Assembly: GCF_035917995.1 (NCBI RefSeq) | Contig: NZ_CP109131.1 | Span: 4,216,001 to 4,280,000 of the forward strand | DNA: 64,000 nt | Direction: 5' to 3' | Source of the DNA: Streptosporangium sp. NBC_01755 | GTDB lineage: Bacteria > Actinomycetota > Actinomycetes > Streptosporangiales > Streptosporangiaceae | Shown: piece by piece, positions 26,403-35,421 of the stretch | How positions within the stretch are numbered: position 1 is the first letter of the stretch | Layout: each line of letters opens with the position of its first letter | The notes under the pieces: model-generated | Seen by the model: the letters and a program-made list of their open reading frames with translations, nothing else | Database searches by the model: none | Told to the model about the DNA's origin: nothing | Translations under genes and position numbers: made by a program

Positions 26403-27341
26403 CTAGCGTGGTGGTGCGGGGGGTGAAAATCCGGTGCTCGCGCCCCGGACGTCATCGACGAGCCGCCCGAACGCCGGGTCGTCCAGGTCTCGTACGGCCT
26501 GTGAGAACTTGTCGGCAGCCTCGGCCTCGTAGTCGAAGTCGGCGTCGGCGGCCCGCTCCTTCAGCAGCCCGTGGTGCACGGCGAACCAGAGTGTCCAGGT
26601 GAGATTGGACATGATCAGGTTGAGCCGGACCCTGGAGGCGAGCCGCCGGTCGTCGGTGCCGAAGTAGGCGCGGGCCAGCCGAGTGGTCAGGTCCGGGTCG
26701 TAGTCCGCCTCGGCGGCGATGTCGCCCAGCTCGAAGGCCGGGTCGTTGTTCCCGGAGAGCTGGTAGTCGACGATCCTGACCTCGGTGCCGCAGCGGATGA
26801 AGTTCTCCGGCAGCAGGTCGTTGTGGCACGGCACCTTGGGCAGCGGATCGGCGGCCAGCGCCCGCTCGATCTCCGCCACTGTGACAAGACGGTCCTGGTA
26901 GCCGTCGGGTGTGCTCAGTTCGTGGGTACGGCAGAGGGCGAGGAACTCGTCGAGCTTGCGGAAGACGGAGAAGTCGTTGACGAATCGGGGCCCGGCGTGC
27001 AGCCGGCGGCAGGCCGCCGCGATGGGGCCGGGGAGCGTCCGTACGGTGTGCGCGTCCAGGGTGACGCCGTCGAGATACTCCAGCACCAGCGCGCCGGGCA
27101 GCCGATACAGCACTCTGGGGCCGACCCCTGCGTCCGCCGCGTGGACGGTGTTGGCGATCTCCTGGTCGAGCGGTATGCCCAGGCCGGCGGCCGACACCCG
27201 GGGATCGAGCACCCGCAGCAGCCAGCGCTGCCCGTCGGCGGTGTCCAGCCTGGCGATCCGATGGCTGAGCCCACCCTTGATCGGTGTCTCGGTCACGGGT
27301 TGTCCGGCCCATTTGCGGACGTCCCCCAGAGGATCTGGCAT
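26403..27341 (-). CDS. phosphotransferase of the aminoglycoside/choline kinase family
   Basis: 312 residues. The Brenner motif is CHNDLLPENFI, the metal-binding Asp is in IVDYQLSGNNDPAFELGD, and KGGLSHRIARL marks the nucleotide loop. Choline/ethanolamine kinase-like members of the family phosphorylate small amino-alcohols; the neighbours (permease pseudogene, dimethylglycine-type enzyme) favour an amine substrate rather than an antibiotic. The ATG at 27341 has GGAGAG-like purines upstream. The open frame beyond it runs through the divergent gene and is spurious. It is 75 bp from the divergent gene, so they share a control region. Confidence 0.88.
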   Translation of the reverse strand: MPDPLGDVRKWAGQPVTETPIKGGLSHRIARLDTADGQRWLLRVLDPRVSAAGLGIPLDQEIANTVHAADAGVGPRVLYRLPGALVLEYLDGVTLDAHTVRTLPGPIAAACRRLHAGPRFVNDFSVFRKLDEFLALCRTHELSTPDGYQDRLVTVAEIERALAADPLPKVPCHNDLLPENFIRCGTEVRIVDYQLSGNNDPAFELGDIAAEADYDPDLTTRLARAYFGTDDRRLASRVRLNLIMSNLTWTLWFAVHHGLLKERAADADFDYEAEAADKFSQAVRDLDDPAFGRLVDDVRGASTGFSPPAPPR

Positions 27342-27416
27342 GCCGCTCTCCTTTGGCCTACCTTCAGACCATTGATCCGATTCTGCGGACGAGGTGTTAC
27401 AGAGGGGTTGCGGACT

Positions 27417-30092
27417 TTGAAACTTCCCAGCTCTGCGCGGGCCGTTGTGATCGGTGGCGGGGTGGCCGGGTGCAGCGTGGCCTATCATCTGGCAAGACTT
27501 GGCTGGACCGAGGTGATACTCGTCGAACGACACGAGCTCACCGAGGGGACCACCTGGCACTCGGCCGGGTTCGTGGGCCAGCTCCGCTCCACCGTCACCC
27601 AGACCAAAATGATCATGTATTCGGCCGGTCTCTATCCCGAACTGGCGGAGCTCACCGGCCTGGACCCGGGATGGCACGGGGTCGGCGGTCTCCGCCTGGC
27701 GACCACGCCCGAGCGGGTGGAGGAGTCCCTGCGCCTGGCCGGGGCCGGGGAGACCTACGGGCTGGGTCTGGAGGTGCTCTCCGGTGCCGAGGCCGGGGAG
27801 ATGTTCCCGCTGCTCGACGCCGACGACGTGCGGGCCGCGCTCTGGCTGCCCGGGGACGGCTGGCTGGACCCGGCGCTGCTGGCCAGGGCGCTGGCGGCCG
27901 GGGCGCGGAAGCTGGGCGTGCGGATTCTCACCGGGACCCGCGTGGTGGGGCTCGACGTGGCAGGCGGGGCGATCACCGGTGTACGGCTCGCTTCGGGTGC
28001 GGAGGGCGCGGAGGGTGCGGAGGACTTCGAGGAGTGGTCGGTCCTGGCGGAGACCGTGGTCGTCGCGGCGGGTGCGGCCAGCGGGCGGGTCGGGCGGCTG
28101 GCCGGTGTGGACATCCCGGTGGTGCCGATCAAACACCAATATGTGGTCACCGAGCCTTTCGGGGTTCCTTCCTCCATGCCCACGGTGCGGGATCCGGATA
28201 ACATTGTCTATTTCCGGGAAGAAAGTGGTGGGATTCTGGTCGGCGGGTATATCCGAAACCCGGAGATCTGGGACACGGCTGCCCCGCTTGAGGAGCCTCG
28301 AACCGTCTTTCCCCCTGATATGCCGAAATTTCAGGAATCGTGGGGGTCGGCGGTGCGGCGGGTCCCCGCCCTGGCCCGTACTGAGATCACGAAGGTCGTC
28401 CACGGCCCCGAGGCGTTCACCCCCGACGGCGAGTTCCTTCTCGGCGAGACCCCGGTCCGCGGGCTGTGGACGGCGGCCGGGTTCTGCGTCCACGGCCTGG
28501 CCGCGGCGGGCGGCGTGGGCAAGGTCATGGCCGAGTGGATCGTGGACGGCTCGCCCGAGTACGACGTGTTCGGCATGGACCTGCGACGCTTCGGGGCCCA
28601 CGCCCGTTCCGCGTCGTGGAACCGTGCCAAGGCCCTGGACTCCTATTCGAAGTACTACGACATCGTCTACCCGGGCGAGGAGCGCTCCGCCGCCAGACCG
28701 CTCCGCCGCTCTCCCGCCTGGGTACGGCACGTCGAGCTCGGGGCGGTGTTCGGTGAGAAGGCCGGCTGGGAGCGGGTGAACTGGTTCGAGTCCAACGCCC
28801 GCCCGGACGCGGAGCCCGACCGGGATCCTCCCCTGGACAGCCGGGGTACCGACGCGAACGGCCGGGGTTCCGGTGAGAACGGCCGGGGTTCCGGTGCGAG
28901 CGGCCAGGGTCTCCGCCCCGGCGGGTGGGCGGGCAGGATCTGGTCACCGGCCGTCCGTGAGGAGTGCCTGGCCACCCGCGACGCCGCGGGCCTGTTCGAC
29001 CAGACCTCGTTCTCCAAGCTGGAGGTGGCGGGACCCGGGGCACTGGAAGGGCTGCAGCGGGCGTGCGCCGGGCAGCTCGACAGGCCGGTGGGCTCGATCG
29101 TCTACACCCAGCTCCTCAACGCGCGCGGCGGCGTCGAGGCCGACCTGACCGTCACCCGCCTGGCCGACGACCGCTTCCGGCTGGTCACCGGCACCGCCTT
29201 CGGCGTCCACGACGCCGCCTGGCTCCGTGGCCGGGGCCTCGACGTCCGTGACGTCACCTCGGCACATGCCTGCTACTGCTTGTGGGGCCCACGAGCGCTC
29301 GACATCCTCGGCTCCGTCTCCGGCGACGACCTGACCTTCGGCTACCTGGGGGCCAGGGAGATCAGCGTCGGAAACGTCCCGGTGCTGGCTCAGCGGGTGA
29401 CGTTCGTGGGCGAGTTCGGCTGGGAGCTGTACTGCCCTTCGGAGTACGGGCTGACGCTCTGGGACACGCTGATGGAGGCGGGAACGCCGCATGGCATGCG
29501 CCCGGCCGGCTACCGCGCGATCGACTCGATGCGCCTGGAGAAGGGCTACCGCGCCTGGGGCCTGGACCTCACCCCGGAGACCACCCCGTACGAGGCCGGT
29601 CTGGGCTTCGCGGTCGCCCGCGACAAGGACTTCCTTGGCCGCGCCGCGCTCGACGCCGCACGCCACCCCGCCGACGACCGTCCCGCACCGGTGCGCCCGG
29701 TGCGGGACGGGCAGGGGGTGTCAAGCGCACCGGACGCGCTGGACGTACAGGGCGCGCTGGACCCACGAAGCACGCTGGACGTACAGGGCACGCAGGGTAC
29801 GGGTGCCGGAGCGCCCGCGCGGCGCCTGTTCTGCCTGGTCCTGGACGACCCCCGTCAGGTCTGCCTCGGCGGCGAGCCGGTCCGCTCCGGCGGCCTGCCC
29901 GCCTCGCGGGTGACCAGCGGCGGGTACGGGCACCGCGTCGACCGCTCGATCGCCTACGCCTACCTGCCCGAGGGCACCGCCCCGGGTGACCACGTCGAGG
30001 TCGGCGTCACCGGCACCTGGGTGGGCGCCGTCGTCACCGCGGAGCCCCTTTACGACCCGTCCTCGGAGCGAGTCCGGCGCCTGCCCTCCTGA
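27417..30092 (+). CDS. FAD-dependent oxidoreductase with GcvT domain (dimethylglycine/sarcosine dehydrogenase-like)
   Basis: About 891 residues. The N-terminal DAO-type flavoprotein has the dinucleotide motif VVIGGGVAGCSVAYHLARLG and the region EGTTWHSAGFVGQL, where related enzymes attach FAD covalently to a His. The C-terminal half is an aminomethyltransferase (GcvT) fold that hands one-carbon units to tetrahydrofolate. Oxidative demethylation of dimethylglycine, sarcosine or a similar amine is the likely reaction. Two linkers (about residues 465-500 and 765-795) are repeat-expanded (NGRGSG and ALDVQG units). TTG 27417 is chosen because AGAGGGG lies 9 bases upstream; TTG 27408 is possible. 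A 12-bp hairpin follows. Confidence 0.88.
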   Translation: MKLPSSARAVVIGGGVAGCSVAYHLARLGWTEVILVERHELTEGTTWHSAGFVGQLRSTVTQTKMIMYSAGLYPELAELTGLDPGWHGVGGLRLATTPERVEESLRLAGAGETYGLGLEVLSGAEAGEMFPLLDADDVRAALWLPGDGWLDPALLARALAAGARKLGVRILTGTRVVGLDVAGGAITGVRLASGAEGAEGAEDFEEWSVLAETVVVAAGAASGRVGRLAGVDIPVVPIKHQYVVTEPFGVPSSMPTVRDPDNIVYFREESGGILVGGYIRNPEIWDTAAPLEEPRTVFPPDMPKFQESWGSAVRRVPALARTEITKVVHGPEAFTPDGEFLLGETPVRGLWTAAGFCVHGLAAAGGVGKVMAEWIVDGSPEYDVFGMDLRRFGAHARSASWNRAKALDSYSKYYDIVYPGEERSAARPLRRSPAWVRHVELGAVFGEKAGWERVNWFESNARPDAEPDRDPPLDSRGTDANGRGSGENGRGSGASGQGLRPGGWAGRIWSPAVREECLATRDAAGLFDQTSFSKLEVAGPGALEGLQRACAGQLDRPVGSIVYTQLLNARGGVEADLTVTRLADDRFRLVTGTAFGVHDAAWLRGRGLDVRDVTSAHACYCLWGPRALDILGSVSGDDLTFGYLGAREISVGNVPVLAQRVTFVGEFGWELYCPSEYGLTLWDTLMEAGTPHGMRPAGYRAIDSMRLEKGYRAWGLDLTPETTPYEAGLGFAVARDKDFLGRAALDAARHPADDRPAPVRPVRDGQGVSSAPDALDVQGALDPRSTLDVQGTQGTGAGAPARRLFCLVLDDPRQVCLGGEPVRSGGLPASRVTSGGYGHRVDRSIAYAYLPEGTAPGDHVEVGVTGTWVGAVVTAEPLYDPSSERVRRLPS

Positions 30093-30095
30093 CCT

Positions 30096-30134
30096 CGCCG
30101 GGAGGCGCTCCGCGCTGAAATCCGCCTCCCGGCG
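30096..30134 (+). terminator. 12-bp perfect stem terminator
   Basis: CGCCGGGAGGCG at 30096-30107 pairs exactly with CGCCTCCCGGCG at 30123-30134, loop 15 bases, immediately after the stop codon of the flavoprotein gene. Confidence 0.8.
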
Positions 30135-30337
30135 GATACGGGTGGGGCGTCACTCCAGGTATGGACCCCTGTTCTGGAGCCCTGCGTCGATACGGTGTCG
30201 CAGGGCCGGGTGGATGGGGTGGTCGTCCAGATCGGCGGGGGTGACCATGGCTCCCACGAGCACTGGGATCAGCCGTGAAACACCTCAAGGGGGTTATGCG
30301 TTCCCAAGGTGAGAGAGTGGAACGCGTCTGGACACAC

Positions 30338-30526
30338 CTATGGCGGGGACGACCGCCCGTGCCGGGCCGGCTCCAGGCCCATGGCGAGGCCCACGACGAG
30401 GTTCGCGGCGAGGCCCATGGCGAGGCCCACGACGAGGTTCGCGGCGAGGCCCATGGTGAGGCCCATGGTGAGGCCCATGGTGAGGCCCGCGACGAGGCTC
30501 ACGCCGATCAGGCAGCGCCTGATCAT
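30338..30526 (-). CDS. small hydrophobic repeat protein (doubtful)
   Basis: A 62-codon frame starting [20 protein letters not shown]: an N-terminal basic start then a membrane-like helix made of repeated [12 protein letters not shown] units, ending in a polar tail. The DNA is a 12-bp repeat (GAGGCCCATGGT on the plus strand, about 30369-30500) with a 36-bp higher-order period. The ATG overlaps the stop of the frame upstream by ATGA, which favours real coding, but the repeat alone could create such a frame. Confidence 0.35.
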   Translation of the reverse strand: MIRRCLIGVSLVAGLTMGLTMGLTMGLAANLVVGLAMGLAANLVVGLAMGLEPARHGRSSPP

Positions 30527-30684
30527 CTCTTCACCGTACCGGCACCGCCAGGTCGGCGGACGGTGCGGATTCGACGGCGGCGCTCGGCTCCGATCATCCT
30601 GAGCACGCCGATCGCGATGGACGACATGCGCCTCAGGACTTCTGCGGGTACGTCTCCCGCGAGGCGCGGCGGGCTGTTCCCCAC
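30523..30684 (-). CDS. small basic hypothetical protein (doubtful)
   Basis: A 53-residue frame from GTG 30684: MGNSPPRLAGDVPAEVLRRM, then a short hydrophobic piece and a strongly basic tail (AERRRRIRTVRR). Its TGA overlaps the next ATG (ATGA). No family recognised. The surrounding gap (30135-30841) holds two copies of CCGTTTCCATGGGCCGTGGT near 30708-30754 and nothing else I can name. Confidence 0.3.
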   Translation of the reverse strand: MGNSPPRLAGDVPAEVLRRMSSIAIGVLRMIGAERRRRIRTVRRPGGAGTVKR

Positions 30685-30841
30685 GCTGTCTCCTCCGGCT
30701 GGAGCGCCGTTTCCATGGGCCGTGGTGGAGCGCCGTTTCCATGGGCCGTGGTGGGGCGCCGGATGGCGGGCGGCTAGGTTGGATCTGCTCGTACCATTTA
30801 TCTCACGAGCTAAACTTCTTGCAGGCTAAGGAGAATGTGCG

Positions 30842-31324
30842 ATGGAAAGCAAGTCCAACCCCGGGGCCTCGCCGCTGGATGTCCTGACCCGGATGGATCG
30901 GCTGGTCGCGTTGAGCATGGTCGGGCAGCACACGCTCGCCGAGCGCCTCGGCATCAACGTCACGGACCTGACATGTCTCGGCTTCATTCTCGGCGCGAAG
31001 GAGGAGGCGCTCACCGCGGGGCGCCTCGCCGAACTGGCCGGTATCACCACCGGAGCCGTCACCGGGGTGGTCAACCGCCTGGAGAGCGCGGGCTACGCCC
31101 GGCGCGTTCCCGACCCCCACGACCGCCGTCGCATCCGGATCGTCCCGGAGGGGGACCCGGCCACCCGCATCGTGGCGGCGTACGAACCCGCCTATCGGCG
31201 GCTCGTCGAGCTCTTCGAGAGCTACCGCCCGGACGAACTGGCCGCCATCTCCGACTGGCTCACCCGCGCCGCCGACGCCATGCGGATCTCGCTGGCCGAG
31301 ATCCGCGAGTCTCCGGCGCCCTGA
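30842..31324 (+). CDS. MarR-family transcriptional regulator
   Basis: 160 residues with a winged helix: TAGRLAELAGITTGAVTGVVNRLE is the recognition region, and DPHDRRRIRIVPE is the wing, matching the MarR consensus DxRDRR. Helices at both ends would form the dimer interface. AAGGAGAA precedes the ATG. It has no obvious operon partner; the target is unknown. AT-richer DNA at 30795-30830 is its likely promoter. Confidence 0.92.
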   Translation: MESKSNPGASPLDVLTRMDRLVALSMVGQHTLAERLGINVTDLTCLGFILGAKEEALTAGRLAELAGITTGAVTGVVNRLESAGYARRVPDPHDRRRIRIVPEGDPATRIVAAYEPAYRRLVELFESYRPDELAAISDWLTRAADAMRISLAEIRESPAP

Positions 31325-31361
31325 GGCCACGCGATCGAGGGGCCTCGAAGTCGCCCGGCGG

Positions 31362-31646
31362 TCAGTCGTTTCTGAAGGGGTCGTGCTCCGCCAGCAGCTT
31401 GTCCAGCCTGGCCTGGTCGACGCGGCTGACGACCGTGGCCTCCTCGCTGCGGTCCCGGACGCACTTGGCGAGAGTGAACGTCGACGTCACCACGTAGAGC
31501 AGCCCGATGCCTATGAAGGACCGGACCCAGGTGGTCACGGGCAGGTAGGCGATACCGATCACCATGGCCGTCACCGACAGCCCGAACGAGATGACGGCCT
31601 GCAGGTAGAAAGCGGGGGTCGTGGTGTTCTTCACCGGTCGTGTCAT
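31362..31646 (-). CDS. YiaA/YiaB two-helix membrane protein
   Basis: 94 residues. Two membrane helix pairs (AFYLQAVISFGLSVTAMVIG and SFIGIGLLYVVTSTFTLAK) followed by RDRSEE match the YiaAB two-helix domain. The tail is polar (RLDKLLAEHDPF). Function unknown. It is convergent with the MarR gene, 37 bp apart. Confidence 0.85.
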   Translation of the reverse strand: MTRPVKNTTTPAFYLQAVISFGLSVTAMVIGIAYLPVTTWVRSFIGIGLLYVVTSTFTLAKCVRDRSEEATVVSRVDQARLDKLLAEHDPFRND

Positions 31647-31932
31647 GCGTCCATCGTCCAGAGAAGCCGTCTCGCGGGCCTGAGTGCGGCTACTTAGTTA
31701 CTCGTGAGTACAACGGTTGTGGTTCCGGACGTCCCGAGGTTCTGGACGTCCTGGACGTCCTGTGGTCCTGGACGTCCCGTGGTTCCGGACGTCCCGAGGT
31801 CCCGGACACCTGTCGTCCTGGCGCGCGTCGCGGTTCGAGGCGGGATCAGGCGGGCCGGGACGGGAGGTGCGAGCCCTCCGGCGGGCCTCCGAACCGCGCA
31901 CCGCCGGGGTGGCGTGGGAGGATTAGCACATC
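31647..31932. repeat. gap with GGACGTCC direct repeats
   Basis: GGTTCCGGACGTCCCGAGGT occurs at 31721-31740 and exactly again at 31781-31800, with further GGACGTCC palindromes between them (31743-31780). The remainder up to the membrane protein gene is GC-rich with a GGGAGGA ribosome-binding site at about 31916. No gene seen. Confidence 0.75.
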
Positions 31933-32490
31933 ATGCCCGCGACCTGGCCCTTCCGCATCGCCCGCGCCGCCGCCTTCGCCGCGGTCTGCCTGGGGCTGAG
32001 CGTGATGGCACACGTCCTCGCGGGAGGCTCGGTCTCCGCGCCGAGCGCGGCCGCCGCCCTGGCCCTCGCCTTCGGCGCGGCCCTCGCCACCTCGGGGCGC
32101 GAACGTACGCTGGCGGTGATCCTGCCGCTGCTGGCGAGCGTGCAGGCCGGTGTGCACGTGCTGTTCTCCCTCGCGCACACCGCATCACCCGTCGAGATGA
32201 TCGGGCATGCCCACACGGGGCTGCTGCCGGGACTGGGCATGCTGGTGACGCACGGGTGGGCCGCCGGTCTGACCGCGCTCTGGCTGGCGCGTGGCGAGGC
32301 GGCACTCTGGGCGCTGCTACGACGGCTCGGCGCACGGCTGGGCCGCGTGCTCGTCGTGCTCGTGACCCCGGCGTACGTGTCCTTCCTCACCCCACCCGCG
32401 GTCGAGCCGGGCGCCCTCCGCTCCGCCGTGCTGCGCCACGTTCTCAGCCGGCGTGGCCCTCCCCGGACCGTCACCGCCATCTCCGGCTGA
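31933..32490 (+). CDS. integral membrane protein of a copper-associated operon
   Basis: 185 residues with about five membrane helices and His residues near their ends (SVMAHVLAGG, ASVQAGVHVLFSLAHTA, MIGHAHTGLLPGLGM, LVTHGWAAG). Similar unnamed proteins precede PCu(A)C genes in actinomycetes. The His/Met placement suggests copper contact, which is inference. It is followed by the PCu(A)C lipoprotein after 184 bp. Confidence 0.8.
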   Translation: MPATWPFRIARAAAFAAVCLGLSVMAHVLAGGSVSAPSAAAALALAFGAALATSGRERTLAVILPLLASVQAGVHVLFSLAHTASPVEMIGHAHTGLLPGLGMLVTHGWAAGLTALWLARGEAALWALLRRLGARLGRVLVVLVTPAYVSFLTPPAVEPGALRSAVLRHVLSRRGPPRTVTAISG

Positions 32491-32674
32491 CCACCCAGGT
32501 CACCCGGGGAATCACCCGTTCCCGAGCCCGCACGCGCGGGCCTGCGCCGATGCCGCCGTCCGGCTGCTCGGCGGACCGAACCAGTGTGACAGTCCAGGCT
32601 GCCTGTCCGGCATGGCCATCGAGCGGCGTTCGGCCGCGGCCTGCCGGTCGGCCGGCCAGAAGAAAGGCAGCAAC

Positions 32675-33274
32675 ATGTCCGTTCGTCGTATCGCCCCTGC
32701 CGGAATCCTGATCGCGGCCGTGGTGGCCCTGGGCGGGTGCGGCTCCCAGGACACCACCGCTCCGGCGGCGGTCCCGGCTGCGGTCCCGGGTTCCGGGGCA
32801 CCCGTCGCCGCTCCCGCGTTGACGATCACCGACCCGTGGGTGAAGACCGCCGGGAAAGGGATGAGCGCCGCCTTCGGCACCCTGGTCAACAACACGGACG
32901 CCGAGGTGACGGTCGTCTCCGCCGCCTCGCCGCTGTCGCCGAAGGTGGAGCTGCACGAGGTCGTCGACTCCGCGGGAAAGATGATCATGCGGCCCAAGGA
33001 GGGTGGGATCGTGATTCCGCCGGGGGGAACCCATCGGCTCCAGCCCGGCGGTGACCACATCATGCTGATGGGCGTCACCGAAGCGGTGAAGCCCGGTGCG
33101 GAGATCCCCTTCACCCTCAGTCTCAAGGACGGCAAGACCCTGGAGTTCACCGCGGTCGGCAAGGACTTCGCCGGAGGCCAGGAGAACTACCAGCCCGGCA
33201 CGGACTCGGAGGGCCACAAGGGCATGGACCCGGAGGGCCACAAGGGCATGGACATGGGCGAGAGCCACGGCTGA
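32675..33274 (+). CDS. copper chaperone PCu(A)C lipoprotein
   Basis: 199 residues. Lipobox LGGC puts the lipidated Cys at residue 22. The PCu(A)C domain (about 50-170) has the copper-binding pattern H-x(n)-M ... H-x-M: VELHEVVDSAGKMIM then GGDHIMLMG. The C-terminal tail adds repeated His/Met units (EGHKGMDPEGHKGMDMG) that could bind extra copper and come from a 24-bp DNA repeat. ATG 32675 follows AAAGGCAG. The DyP-type peroxidase follows 22 bp later. Role: periplasmic (outer-face) copper delivery to cytochrome oxidase. Confidence 0.92.
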   Translation: MSVRRIAPAGILIAAVVALGGCGSQDTTAPAAVPAAVPGSGAPVAAPALTITDPWVKTAGKGMSAAFGTLVNNTDAEVTVVSAASPLSPKVELHEVVDSAGKMIMRPKEGGIVIPPGGTHRLQPGGDHIMLMGVTEAVKPGAEIPFTLSLKDGKTLEFTAVGKDFAGGQENYQPGTDSEGHKGMDPEGHKGMDMGESHG

Positions 33275-33296
33275 TCGGGAAGATGGAGTAGAACTC

Positions 33297-34511
33297 ATGC
33301 AGAACCCCCGAATCAGCCGTAGGGGACTGCTCGCGGGGGGCGCCGTCACCGCGGCCGGTGCCCTCGCCGCGTGCGCTCCCGACCAGGCTGTTCCCCCGGC
33401 CGCTCCCCGGACCGCTCCGGCCGTCCCCGTCACCGGTGGTTCCGCGACGGAACCCTTCGACGGGGTCCACCAGGCGGGGATCGCGACCATGCCGCAGACC
33501 TACGGGGTGTTCGTCGGCCTTGACCTGCTGCCGGGCACCGATCGCGAGGCGCTGGTGCGGATGATGCGGCTGCTCACCGACGACGCCCGGCGGCTGACCC
33601 AGGGCAGGCCCGCCCTGGCCGACACCGAGCCCGAGCTGGCCCTGCTGCCCGCCAGGCTGACCGTGACCTTCGGATTCGGCCCCGGCCTCTTCGCGGCGGC
33701 CGGGTTGGCCGACCGCCGGCCGAAGACCGTGGAGCCGCTGCCCGCCTTCACCGTCGACAGGCTCAAAAAGGAGTGGAGCGGCGGGGACCTGCTGCTGCAG
33801 ATCTGCGCCGACGACGCCCTCGCCCTCGCCCACGCCCTGCGCATGGTCGTCAAGGACGCCCGCTCCTTCGCCAAGGTGCGCTGGACCCAGCGGGGCTTCC
33901 GGCGTGCCGCGGGCACCCACGCGGCCGGGGAGACCCAGCGCAACGTCATGGGCCAGCTCGACGGGACCGTCAACCTCAAGCCCGGCACGCCTGAGTTCGA
34001 CCGGGCCGTGTGGGTGAGCGAGGGGCCGTCGTGGCTGCGCGGCGGCACCACGCTGGTGCTGCGGCGCATCCGGGCGGAGATGGAGACCTGGGATGCCGTC
34101 GACCGGGTCGCCAAGGAGTTCACCGTGGGCCGCCGCCTGGACAACGGCGCCCCGCTCACCGGGCGCGACGAGCACGACATGGCGGACTTCACCAAGCTCA
34201 ACGCGATCGGTTTCCCGGTCATCTCCGAGCAGGCGCACATCCGCCGTGCCCACGTCGCCGATCCGGGAATGCGGATCCTGCGCCGGGTCTACAACTACGA
34301 CGAGGGGCTCACCCCGGACGGGCACGCCGACTCCGGGCTGCTGTTCGCCTCCTACCAGGCCGACATCGCCCGGCAGTTCATCCCCATCCAGCGCAGGCTG
34401 GACGAGGCCGATCTGCTCAACGAGTGGACGACCCCGATCGGCTCGGCGGTCTTCGCCGTCCCGCCCGGCTGCTCCCCGGGCGGCTGGATCGGAGACACCC
34501 TCCTCACCTGA
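33297..34511 (+). CDS. Tat-exported Dyp-type haem peroxidase
   Basis: 404 residues. A twin-arginine signal (SRRGLLAGGAVTAAG) ends in a lipobox-like LAAC (Cys26), so it is probably a Tat lipoprotein. The DyP signature GxxDG appears as MGQLDGTVN, and the proximal His is in the C-terminal half (EQAHIRRAHVADPGM region). It matches the EfeB/DyP class. In the same operon as PCu(A)C, it may work at the cell surface with metal handling. A GTG or earlier start is excluded by the Tat motif. Confidence 0.9.
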   Translation: MQNPRISRRGLLAGGAVTAAGALAACAPDQAVPPAAPRTAPAVPVTGGSATEPFDGVHQAGIATMPQTYGVFVGLDLLPGTDREALVRMMRLLTDDARRLTQGRPALADTEPELALLPARLTVTFGFGPGLFAAAGLADRRPKTVEPLPAFTVDRLKKEWSGGDLLLQICADDALALAHALRMVVKDARSFAKVRWTQRGFRRAAGTHAAGETQRNVMGQLDGTVNLKPGTPEFDRAVWVSEGPSWLRGGTTLVLRRIRAEMETWDAVDRVAKEFTVGRRLDNGAPLTGRDEHDMADFTKLNAIGFPVISEQAHIRRAHVADPGMRILRRVYNYDEGLTPDGHADSGLLFASYQADIARQFIPIQRRLDEADLLNEWTTPIGSAVFAVPPGCSPGGWIGDTLLT

Positions 34512-34647
34512 CCGAATCCGTACGGTAAAACACGGCCCCGAATGCCCTCCCCTCCCCGAGACGCGGGACGGACGGGAGCACCATGGGAAACCACCTCGGG
34601 GGTGCTCTCCCGAGGAGACCCTGACATCCGTACACCGGAGGATCGAG

Positions 34648-35421
34648 ATGAGACTCGCGGGCGCTCGCGTGCTGATCACCGGTGCGTCGTCCGGCATAGG
34701 GGCCGCGACCGCGCGGGCGATGGCGGGCGTGGGGGCCCGCCTCGTCCTGTCGGGGCGCGATCGGGACAGGCTTGAGGCCGTCGCCGCGGAGACCGGCGGC
34801 CAGGCACTCGCCGGCGACCTCACGACGGACCTCGCGAGCCTGGCCGGGCACGCGGGGCCGGTCGACGTGCTGGTCGGCAACGCCGGGTGCGGGTGGGCGG
34901 GACCGTTCACCACGATGCCGGACGAGACCGTCGAGCGCCTGGTCGCGGGGAACCTGACCGCTCCCATCCTGCTGACCCGGGCGCTGCTGCCCGCCATGAT
35001 CGAGCGCGGCCGGGGACACCTCGTCTTCGTGGCCTCGATCGCCGGAGCGATCGGTGTGCGGGACGAGGCGGTGTACGCCGCCACCAAGGCGGGCCTGCTC
35101 TGCTTCGCCGAGAGCCTGCGGTACGAGCTGCGCGGGATCGGCGTGTCCGTCGTGCTGCCCGGCGTGGTGGAGACCCCGTTCTTCGAGCGGCGCGGCGCCC
35201 CCTACACACGGCGGTGGCCCGCGCCGATCCCCGCGGAACAGGTCGCCCGGGCGATCGTCTCCGCCGTCGAGCGTGGCCGGCCCGAGTCGTACGTCCCGGG
35301 CTGGCTGCGGCTGCCGGCCAGGCTGAAGGGCGTGGCGCCCGGCCCCTTCCGCGCCCTCGCCGGGGTGTTCGGAAGACAGCCGGAGCTTAGCCGCCGCCCA
35401 GAGCCCGGAGCGACTCCTTGA
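34648..35421 (+). CDS. short-chain dehydrogenase/reductase
   Basis: 257 residues with TGASSGIG (residues 11-18) for NAD(P), NAG, and the active Tyr143-x3-Lys147 (YAATK). The PG motif (VVLPGVVETPF) is present. Substrate unknown. ATG 34648 follows GGAGGATCGAG. The end overlaps the convergent hpnH gene by 35 bp, so the two genes share 3' coding sequence on opposite strands. The long upstream frame is an artefact. Confidence 0.9.
   Translation: MRLAGARVLITGASSGIGAATARAMAGVGARLVLSGRDRDRLEAVAAETGGQALAGDLTTDLASLAGHAGPVDVLVGNAGCGWAGPFTTMPDETVERLVAGNLTAPILLTRALLPAMIERGRGHLVFVASIAGAIGVRDEAVYAATKAGLLCFAESLRYELRGIGVSVVLPGVVETPFFERRGAPYTRRWPAPIPAEQVARAIVSAVERGRPESYVPGWLRLPARLKGVAPGPFRALAGVFGRQPELSRRPEPGATP

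Noticed and set aside
26571..27416. Open frame upstream of the flavoprotein gene suggesting a 1173-residue protein
   Set aside because: The extension is antisense to the kinase gene and lacks any domain; homology starts at the dinucleotide-binding motif.
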